From assembly GCA_050742155.1 (NCBI GenBank), contig JBOGFC010000102.1, forward strand, positions 1 to 15,638: a DNA stretch of 15,638 bases, read 5' to 3'. This document shows, piece by piece, positions 1 to 6,900 of the stretch. The notes beneath the pieces were generated by a model. The model made no database searches and was not told the DNA's origin. It saw nothing but the letters and a program-made list of their open reading frames with translations. Each line of letters opens with the position of its first letter. The first letter of the stretch is position 1. Origin of the DNA: JBOGFC01 sp050742155 (GTDB taxonomy: Bacteria; Actinomycetota; Acidimicrobiia; Spongiisociales; JALYHC01). Made by a program: the position numbers and the translations under genes.

Positions 1-345
1 AACACCGGCACCGGCAGCACGGTGGTGACGATCACCACCAGGGTGAGCGGGGCTCCCAGGCAGGCGTAGTCGGTGAAGCGGTAGCCCCCCAGGCCGTCGA
101 CCGTGGTGTTGGTTTGGTATCCGATCGGGGTGAGGAAGGAGGCCGAGGCGGTGATGGTGAGGGCGATGGCCAGGGGTCGGCGGGTCCAGGCCGGAAGCGG
201 CCGCGGTGGAGAGGGCGATGGGGAACATCAGCACGGCGGCGGCGTTGTTGGTGTCAGCTCGGTGAGAAGCACCGTGGCCAGCACCATCCCCAGCACCACG
301 GCAGTGTGAACCAGGCCTCCGGACTCACCCACCGCTCCCTTCAAG
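1..345 (-). pseudogene. C-terminal remnant of a DASS/SLC13-family anion (sulfate-type) permease, 5'-truncated and frameshifted; continues off the left edge
   Basis: Reading the minus strand from about 345 down gives a hydrophobic stretch (LVHTAVVLGMVLATVLLTEL), then in a second frame TNNAAAVLMFPIALS, then in a third frame LAIALTITASASFLTPIGYQ followed by a GGYRFTDY segment. This is the order found in the second half of SLC13/DASS transporters: the TNNAAA motif sits in the second substrate-binding hairpin, and 'ASFLTPIGYQTN' plus 'GGYRFTDY' is typical of the SAC1-like sulfate-permease branch. The frame changes near 250-256 and again near 181-200, each by one base. The several hundred N-terminal residues of the family are absent, because PAPS synthase ends only about 70 bp upstream. 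Known role of the family: Na+- or H+-coupled uptake of sulfate or dicarboxylates at the inner membrane. Sulfate as substrate is inferred from the sulfate-activation gene next door. Either a decayed gene or poor-quality sequence at a contig end would explain the breaks. Confidence 0.6.
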
Positions 346-365
346 CGAGCACGAGGACCCCTGCT

Positions 366-390
366 CCCTCCCCCCGCTTGTGGGGGAGGG
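366..390. repeat. G/C hairpin, possible terminator or dispersed intergenic repeat
   Basis: CCCTCCCCC at 366-374 is the exact reverse complement of GGGGGAGGG at 382-390, giving a 9-bp stem with a 7-nt loop (CGCTTGT). It lies just downstream of the PAPS synthase stop codon on the minus strand and just upstream of the truncated permease. No T-run follows on either strand, so it is not a classic intrinsic terminator. The polypurine/polypyrimidine make-up resembles G/C-rich intergenic hairpins that recur in many high-GC genomes. Copy number cannot be judged from this window. Confidence 0.5.
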
Positions 391-411
391 TGGGGAGGGG
401 GGTGCGAGACC

Positions 412-2128
412 TCAGGCTCCCTCGCTCGGCGATCCGAAATAGCCCTCTCGCTCCAGGTGCAGGATGACCTCCTGGGCGACCTCCTCGGGGCTGAGCCGGC
501 CGGTGTCGATGGTCACCTCGGCCTGCTGGGGGGCCTCGTAGGGGTCGGAGATGCCGGTGAACTCCTCGATCAGCCCGGCCCGGGCCTTGGCGTACAGGCC
601 CTTGCGGTCCCGCTCCTCGCAGATGTCGAGCGGGGTGGCCACGTGTACCAAGAGGAGCCTCCCACCGGCTCGATCATGCGGCGCACCTCCCGGCGGGTCA
701 CCTCGTAGGGGGCGATGGGGGCACAGATGGCGATCCCCCCGTTCTTGGTGATCTCCGAGGCCACGTAGCCGATACGCCGGATGTTGAGGTCCCGGTGCTC
801 CTTGGAGAAGCCCAGCTCGGAGGAGAGATGGGTACGGACGATGTCGTCGTCCAGCAGGGTGACCGGGCGGCCACCCATCTCCAGCAGCTTGACCATGAGC
901 ACGTTGGCCATCGTGGACTTGCCGGCCCCGGACAGCCCGCTGAAAAAGACCGTGAAGCCCTGGCGATGCCGGGGGGGATGGGTGCGGCGCAGCTCCGGGA
1001 AGGTGAACCAGGCCGGGATGTCCCGCCCGTCGGCCAGCCGGCCCCGCAGCTCGGTCCCGGAGATGGAGAGCACCCGGGCCCCCTCGGAAACCTCGTCCTC
1101 CGGCAGGTAGGCGTCCAGGTCCTCCACGTAGACCATCTGGCGGAAGGGGACCATCTGCACCCCCAGCTCCTCCTGGTGCCGGTGGAGCAGCTCCTGGGCG
1201 TCGTAGGGTCTGTAGAAGGGCCGCCCGGCCGAGTCCCGGGGACCGGCGTGGTCCCTCCCCACGATCAGGTGGGTGGCCCCGTAGTTCTTGCGGATGATGG
1301 CGTGCCACACCGCCTCCCGGGGCCCGGCCATCCGCACGGCCAGGGGGAGCAGGGACAGCCTGGCGGTGTAGGGGGGGTAGTGACCCAGGATGGCCTGGTA
1401 GGCCCGCACCCGGGTGTAGTGTTCCACGTCCCCGGGCTTGGTCATCCCCACCACCGGGTGGATGAGCAGGTTGGCCTCGGCCTCCTTGGCGGCCCGCAGG
1501 GTCAGCTCCACGTGGGCCCGGTGCATGGGGTTGCGGGTCTGGAAGGCCACCACCCGCCGCCATCCCAGCCGGGCGAACTCCCCCCGCAGCTGGGCCGGGG
1601 TGAGCCGCAGCTCCCGGAAGTCGTAGCGGGAGGGAAGCTGGATCCCCTGCAAGGTGCCGCCCACATAGAAGGGATGGGTGCCACCCAGCAGGTGGGCCAC
1701 CCCGGGATGGTCCGGGTCGGCGGTGTCGAAGACCGCCTTGGCCTCCTCCTCCCGGTCCGGCTGCCAGACCTCCTCCATCTGCAGGACGGCCAGCATCACC
1801 CCCTCGGGGTCCCGCAGGGCCCGCGAGGTGCCACGCTCCAGCTGTTTCGCTAGCTGCTCGGGGACGTCCAGGGTGACCGGGATGGGCCACAGGGTCCCGT
1901 CGGCCAGGCGGCCCGAGTCGCACACCGACTGGTAGTCGGCCCGGGCCAGGAAGCCCGGCAGGGGGGAGAAGCCGCCGCTGAGCAGCAGCTCCAGGTCACA
2001 CAGCTGTCGCTCGCTCAGATCCCACGAGGGCCAGTCCCGGGAGCGGCCCGGAGGTTGCCGGCCTGCTGGTCGGAGACCAGCAAGTCGAGGAGCGTCCCCC
2101 CATGCGGGGTGATCAGGCTATCCGGCAC
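412..2128 (-). CDS. sat-cysC: Bifunctional sulfate adenylyltransferase / adenylylsulfate kinase (PAPS synthase), interrupted by two apparent frameshifts
   Basis: Makes APS from ATP and sulfate, then phosphorylates APS to PAPS, the sulfuryl donor for sulfotransferases. The start is the GTG at 2126-2128, giving the typical N-terminus MPDSLITPHGGTLLDLLVSD. The sulfurylase part shows LLLSGGFSPLPGFL, the nucleotide-binding QTRNPMHRAH (1512-1541) and GRDHAGP. The kinase part shows the P-loop GLSGAGKST (912-938), DDDIVRTHLSSELGFS, the APS-kinase signature around HRDLNIRRIGY, and in another frame GLYAKARAG...FTGISDPYE. The protein ends at the TGA at 412-414. Two single-base losses break the frame: near 2036-2044 (LRAA | RDWPSWDLSERQL) and near 659-662 (EPVGG | LLVHVATPLDI). 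Restoring both would give about 572 residues, the normal length for this fusion. The breaks may be sequencing errors or real decay. Cytoplasmic. Transcribed divergently from the exporter genes and supplies the substrate for the sulfotransferases in this locus. Confidence 0.9.
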
Positions 2129-2166
2129 GGGCGGGGAGTGTACAACACGTACAATGGCGGCCCGTG
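2126..2166. promoter_or_regulatory. Symmetric divergent leaderless promoter/operator between PAPS synthase and the ABC exporter
   Basis: On the plus strand TACAAT (2150-2155) is followed after 8 nt by the GTG start at 2164. On the minus strand TACACT (2142 to 2137) is followed after 8 nt by the GTG start at 2128. A TANNNT box at this distance places transcription starts at or next to the start codons, so both genes are predicted to be leaderless; no Shine-Dalgarno sequence is present for either. The region has dyad symmetry centred on 2146: CACGGGC (2126-2132) mirrors GCCCGTG (2160-2166), and TGTAC (2139-2143) mirrors GTACA (2149-2153). The positions where -35 boxes would lie (ACGGGC for both promoters) match the -35 consensus poorly. 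The two promoters interpenetrate, so mutually exclusive polymerase binding or one shared regulator is plausible but inferred. Confidence 0.65.
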
Positions 2167-2991
2167 GCCCTCAAGCATCCCCCCACCTCATACGCGGCCG
2201 GATCGGCCTGGGCCACCTACCTGCGCGACCTCTGGCAGCGGCGAGAGTTCGCCCTCTATCTGGCGTTGGGCAAGCTCAAGGCTCGCAATGCCTCCACCGC
2301 CCTGGGGCTGTTCTGGTGGGTGCTCAACCCGCTCATGCTGGCCTCTATCTACTTCCTGGTGTTCGGGTTCATCTTCCAGGCGCGGCGGGGGCACCCGGCC
2401 TATCTCTCCCATCTGCTCTCCGGGATGTTCGCCTTCTACTACACCCAGAGCGCAGTGACCGGTGGGGTGGGGAGCATCATCTCCAACGCCAAGCTTTTGG
2501 CCAACCTGGGCTTCCCCCGCCTGGTGCTGCCGGTGTCCAGTCTGATCGAGGCGGCGGTGGGCTTCGGGGCCTCCTTGGTGGCCTACTTCGCCATCACCAT
2601 CCCGGCCGACGGGCTGCTGGCCGGACCGACCATCTGGTGGCTGCTGCCGGCCTTCGGGCTGCATACCCTCTTCAACCTGGGCCTGTCGGCGGCTACGGCC
2701 CGCTTCACGGTGCCCTTCCGGGACCTCAACAACCTGGTTCCCTACCTGATGCGGCTGTGGCTTTACCTCTCCCCCATCCTCTACACCCTGGACCGGGTCC
2801 CGGAGTCCATCCAGGGCCTGTTCCGCCTCAACCCCCTGGTGCCCTTTTTGGACATGTACCGGGCGGCGCTGATGGGTTCCCCCCTCGAGGGCCAGGTGGT
2901 GCTGGCGGCCACCTTGTGGGCGGCGGGGATGGCGGCGGTGGGGGTATGGCTCTTCGCTCGCTCCGAGGGCTACATGGTGCGCTACCTGTGA
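2164..2991 (+). CDS. ABC-2 type polysaccharide exporter, transmembrane permease (Wzm/TagG-like)
   Basis: Inner-membrane half of an ABC exporter that moves completed lipid-linked glycans such as O-antigen, teichoic acid or capsule out of the cytoplasm. The 275-residue length matches the Wzm/TagG family. An amphipathic N-terminal segment (residues about 16-45, with RDLWQRREF) precedes about six hydrophobic segments: roughly 46-72, 80-105, 120-147, 155-178, 190-207 and 243-264. The segment ARFTVPFRDLNNLVPY (about 179-194) followed by LWLYLSPILY is the family's conserved region before the fifth helix. The GTG at 2164 is chosen because a TACAAT box lies 8 nt upstream, indicating a leaderless transcript, and the reading matches the family N-terminus. 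The downstream ATPase start overlaps this stop in GTGA, implying translational coupling. The substrate is not readable from sequence; a sulfated glycan is inferred from the neighbours. Confidence 0.9.
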   Translation: MALKHPPTSYAAGSAWATYLRDLWQRREFALYLALGKLKARNASTALGLFWWVLNPLMLASIYFLVFGFIFQARRGHPAYLSHLLSGMFAFYYTQSAVTGGVGSIISNAKLLANLGFPRLVLPVSSLIEAAVGFGASLVAYFAITIPADGLLAGPTIWWLLPAFGLHTLFNLGLSAATARFTVPFRDLNNLVPYLMRLWLYLSPILYTLDRVPESIQGLFRLNPLVPFLDMYRAALMGSPLEGQVVLAATLWAAGMAAVGVWLFARSEGYMVRYL

Positions 2992-3731
2992 GCGAGCCGG
3001 CCATCATCGCCAAGGACCTGGGGGTGCGCTTCAAGCCCTATCTGGACCGCCGTCCCACGTTGATCCGCTCGCTGGGCCGCATGCGCCACCGCACCCCCAC
3101 TTCGGTGGTGGCCCTGGACGGGGTGTCCTTCGAGGTGGACCAGGGTGAGGCCTTCGGGGTGGTGGGTCCCAACGGGGCCGGCAAGAGCACCCTGCTGCGG
3201 GTGCTGGCCGGCACCATGCGCCCCGACGAGGGGACCGTGGAGGTGCGGGGCAGGACCTCCACCCTCCTCCAGTTGGGGGTGGGCTTCAACCCGGAGCTGT
3301 CCGGGGCCCGCAACGTCTACCTGGGAGGGCTGGCGGCCGGGCTGCGCAAAGCGGAGATCGACCGTCTCTTCGACGACATCGTCTCCTACGCCGACCTGTG
3401 GGAGGCCATCGACCGGCCGGTGAAGACCTACTCTTCGGGCATGTTCGCCCGGCTGGGCTTCTCGGTGGGCATGCACCTCAACCCGGACATCCTCCTCCTG
3501 GACGAAGTGCTGGCAGTGGGTGATGAGGCCTTCCGGGAGAAGAGCATGCAGGCAATGCAGGAGCTACTAGAGCGGGCCGGAACCATTGTCTTTGTTTCCC
3601 ACAGCCTGAACAGCCTGGCCGACTTCTGCGATCGGGCCATGTGGTTGGAGGGAGGTCGGGTGCGAGCCTTGGGCGCGGCCGAGGAGGTTGTCGAGTCCTA
3701 CCGGAGATCGGTCGCGCAACGGAACAGCTGA
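2988..3731 (+). CDS. ABC-type polysaccharide exporter, ATP-binding protein (Wzt/TagH-like, without C-terminal cargo domain)
   Basis: ATPase partner of the permease just upstream. The 247 residues contain the Walker A motif GPNGAGKST (60-68), a Wzt-type glycine-rich Q-loop region (LLQLGVGFNPELSG, about 93-106), a signature YSSGM (148-152), Walker B ILLLDEV (168-174), a D-loop and the switch histidine in VFVSHS (H205). These are the hallmarks of the polysaccharide/teichoic-acid exporter ATPase group. The start is the GTG at 2988, whose last two bases are shared with the permease TGA, so the two form an operon with a 4-nt overlap. The protein stops soon after the ATPase fold, so it lacks the C-terminal carbohydrate-binding extension that in some Wzt proteins recognises a capped O-antigen. 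That suggests export coupled to synthesis or recognition by another factor (inference). No convincing terminator was found in the 182 bp that follow. Confidence 0.92.
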   Translation: MSEPAIIAKDLGVRFKPYLDRRPTLIRSLGRMRHRTPTSVVALDGVSFEVDQGEAFGVVGPNGAGKSTLLRVLAGTMRPDEGTVEVRGRTSTLLQLGVGFNPELSGARNVYLGGLAAGLRKAEIDRLFDDIVSYADLWEAIDRPVKTYSSGMFARLGFSVGMHLNPDILLLDEVLAVGDEAFREKSMQAMQELLERAGTIVFVSHSLNSLADFCDRAMWLEGGRVRALGAAEEVVESYRRSVAQRNS

Positions 3732-3896
3732 TAGGCGTCGATAACTACCCGGCGCTGTCTACCTGCAGGCCAGCAAGCCTCCGCCCGCGGGGATACGGCA
3801 GAGCGCGGCACCGCTCGCCGAGGTCGAGCCGACGGCCACCGAGTCGCGCCGCTCGTGCGCGATCATCGAGAAGGCGGAAGAGGACAGCACAGGCAT

Positions 3897-3916
3897 TGAG
3901 TCCCCAGCTCGACTCA
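3897..3916. other. Short dyad overlapping the stop codon of the large fusion gene
   Basis: TGAGTC (3897-3902) and GACTCA (3911-3916) form a 6-bp stem with an 8-nt loop spanning the minus-strand stop codon. It is the only symmetric element noticed in the 3732-3913 gap between the two convergent genes. It lacks a T-run and is weak, so a terminator role is only a guess. Confidence 0.2.
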
Positions 3917-6900
3917 GCGGAGCACCGAGAACAGGATCTCCAAAAAGCTCATGGCCTGCAGCCCAAGGACGCGTTCATCTCTCACGTAGGCGTGCGCCCG
4001 ACTGGCGATCGCCTCTCGCAGCTCCGGGTCGGTCACCAAACTGAGGATCTGCTTCGCCCATAGATCCGGGTCGTTCGGCGCCAGGAAGCCCGTGTCGCCG
4101 TCTCGCACGGACTGGGCATAGGGACCTACCGCGCTGTAGACGCCGGGGAGGCCCAGGGCCGAGTACTCGAGGAACTTCAGGTCGCTCTTGCACCTGTTGA
4201 AGGTGGTATCGCGCAAAGGGGCAACGGCGATGTCCCAGGCGGGACGCTGGGATCGCAGCCATCGCACGAAGCGGGGATAGGTGGAACTGCCCAGGGGCAC
4301 GTGTACGCGTCGGTACCACTCTTGATCCGGGCCTTGGGGCTCCCCCCCGATTACGAACAGGCGGACATCGAGACCGTGGTCGACGCGAAGAGAATCCAGG
4401 ACCGGGCGAAACAGGGCAAGATCCTCGCTGTGGGTGTTGGTGCCCATGTAGAGCAGGTTGATCGACCGACCGCGGTCGGCAGGGGGGGCCGCAATATCGA
4501 GCCCGAACCAGACCCGCTCGTCGAGGGCGTTCGGGATCACGACCACATCTCGGGCGTAGGGGGAGTACGCCTCTCGCAGCGCTTCAGTGCTCACGGTCAG
4601 GAGACGTGCTGCTCCGAGGAGTTGCTTGAGACTTTCGCCGCGGTACCCGTACGACCTCGCCGAGGTTCCGCCCTCCGGCAGCTCGAGGAGGTTGTCATCG
4701 AGGTCCACCAGGATGGGAACACCACAGGCTTGGGTCCTCTCGATGAAGGCGCCCACCGAGCAGGGAGGTACCCCGGTACGCTGCACGTAGGCCACCTCCG
4801 GCACCGCTCCGCCGTCGAGGAACCGCTCGAGTTCGAGCGAACTGGCGGCCACCTTCCGGACGATCTGTGGATGAGTCATCCGCGTAAGGGTTCGCACGTA
4901 CGTGGAGGCCGGTCGTTGACCCTTCTTGCCGGGCAAGAACATTCCCAGATCGAGTAGTCGGCGCCGGTGGGGGGACCACCGCCGATCGTCCTGCACACTC
5001 TGCCTTGCCGCAAGGACGGACCGGTAAACGTGGTCGTAGTCCTGCGCCATCTGGTTGGTGGTCCGGTGTTCGATGTGGGCCGCCTGCTCGGCCACCCTCA
5101 GGTACTCCTCGGGATCATCGGCGATCTGCAGAATGCGCTGGTAAGCGCCTTCAGGGTCGGTGACGTCCACCAGCCAGCCGCCCCCGTGAGTCCCGACCCG
5201 CTCGCCGAGGGCACCAAGGCTGGAAGCGATCACAGGTATCCCGGCCGCCCATGCTTCGGTGAGGGTATGAGAATAGGTCTCCGCCCAGATCGAGAACAGG
5301 CCGATGAAATGAGGTCGCACTTCCGCCACCTTGTCGGCGAACTCGTCACGCCGATACGGCCCGAGGTGGGTACCTGTGTCCGAGAGGTCTATGACCCTTG
5401 GTCCCAGGAAGGAGAACCGGAGTCGGTCGGCACGATCGAGCTCCTTGAGCTTCCGCACGAACTCTGCACCCTTGGGGATGGACACATTGCCCGGGACGAG
5501 GATCCGCACCGGCTCTAGGGGATCGGGGGGTTGGGCCAGTTCGCTGCGCTGGGGCAGATCCCTGCCGTGCTCAATCACCTGAAAAGTGGCCCCCTCGAGT
5601 TCTGGAAAGCTCCTCAGGTAGATCTCCTGTGCCGACTGGGAGGTGGTGACGAAGGCGGAGACATTCTCGAACATCGCTCGGGCCCGGTCACGCCAGGTGT
5701 ACACCCAGGTGTGCTTGAGATGGGGCAGATCCCCGACCAGTCCGGGAACCCGGCAGGTTCCATCTCCCGGAGTACAGACGCCCCCGCAGAAGCGGTTGCT
5801 CTCGTCGAGCAGATGCACGGTCGGACAGACGAAGTAGTAGTCGTGGAAAGAGAGCACGGTGGGCACGCCGAGAGCGGCCGCTACAGAGGGGAGCTCGAGC
5901 GAGTGTTTGAAGAGATGCCGGACGTGCACAAGCTCGATGGCGTAGCTGGAAAGGACGTGTGAGACGAACTCTCGGTAGTCGGCCCGTTCTACTTCGCTCA
6001 GCTGCAGTCGCTCGTCGAGCTTGCATACCTCGAGCGCTTGTAGCTCCCTGCCATGCACGGCAGACAGCCTGAGGTTCTGGGTGTCGCTGGTGAGCAGGTA
6101 GGGCTCGTAGCAGTCCGCCATAGCCTCCATGAGGTCGGCGTTGGTCTCGGGCGTACCCCCGGCCCCCTCGTGCACCACGTAGAGGATCCGGGTGCGCACG
6201 GCTCCGTCGAGCCGTTCAGCCTCCTCAAAGGCCTTCTGGACGTTCCGGCGTGCCTCGGCCATCGAGCCGGAGCGGATGAACTCGCCCACGAGTGCTGTGT
6301 ATTCAGGGTGGAGTTCGTCCACCTTCCGGCGAGCCGCCTCCAGCAGCGCCTGCCTCTCTGCACCGAAGCTGGCGGCTCGGCGATGGAAGATGAACGTGGC
6401 GTCGTCGACCACATGGCGCCATCCCGCCTTGCCGGCTCGCATGCAGAAGTCGTTCTCCTCCCCATAGCCACGGGGGAAGCTCTCGGCGTCGAACCAACCC
6501 ACGGCATCCAGCACGGCCCGCTTGATGTACATGCAGTAGCCGTTGCCGGTCGGTGTGCTCGGATACAGGCGGCCGCTGGCCTGCGTGACCAGGCGGGCGA
6601 GGTCGTCCTTGGAGACGGCCGGCGGTCGCTGGTTCTCAACCCCGATGTCGGGAGCGGAGAAGGCGCCGGCATTGTCCGACAGTGGGGTCACCGTCCCGAT
6701 CAAGGGGTCCTGGTAGGCGGCCACCCTTAGGTTCTCTACCCAGCGGGGAGTTACCTCGGCATCGCTGTTGAGGATGATGACGTCGCCGCTGCTCTCGGCG
6801 AATCCGCGGTTGACGGTTCTAACGAAGCCGAGGTTCTCCGAGTTGTGGAGCACCCTTACCCCGTTCATCGCGGCCACCTGCTCCAGGAACGGTCCCATCC

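Noticed and set aside
795..1853. Long plus-strand open frame opposite PAPS synthase
   Set aside because: It lies fully antisense to a gene with clear catalytic motifs and has a Gly/Pro/His/Gln-rich composition typical of antisense reading in high-GC DNA.
2055..2987. Upstream in-frame extension of the ABC ATPase frame back to 2055
   Set aside because: The region codes for the permease in another frame; the extra residues are Pro/Gly/Arg-rich with no motif. The GTG at 2988, overlapping the permease stop, gives the normal family length.
3732..3913. Possible small gene or terminator after the ABC ATPase
   Set aside because: Frames here carry no motif or ribosome binding site, and no hairpin with a T-run was found; only a weak 6-bp dyad lies at its right end.
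5998..6672. Second minus-strand frame inside the 1456-residue fusion gene
   Set aside because: It overlaps the GT2-domain coding sequence in another frame and consists of low-complexity Arg/Ser/Pro/Thr sequence.
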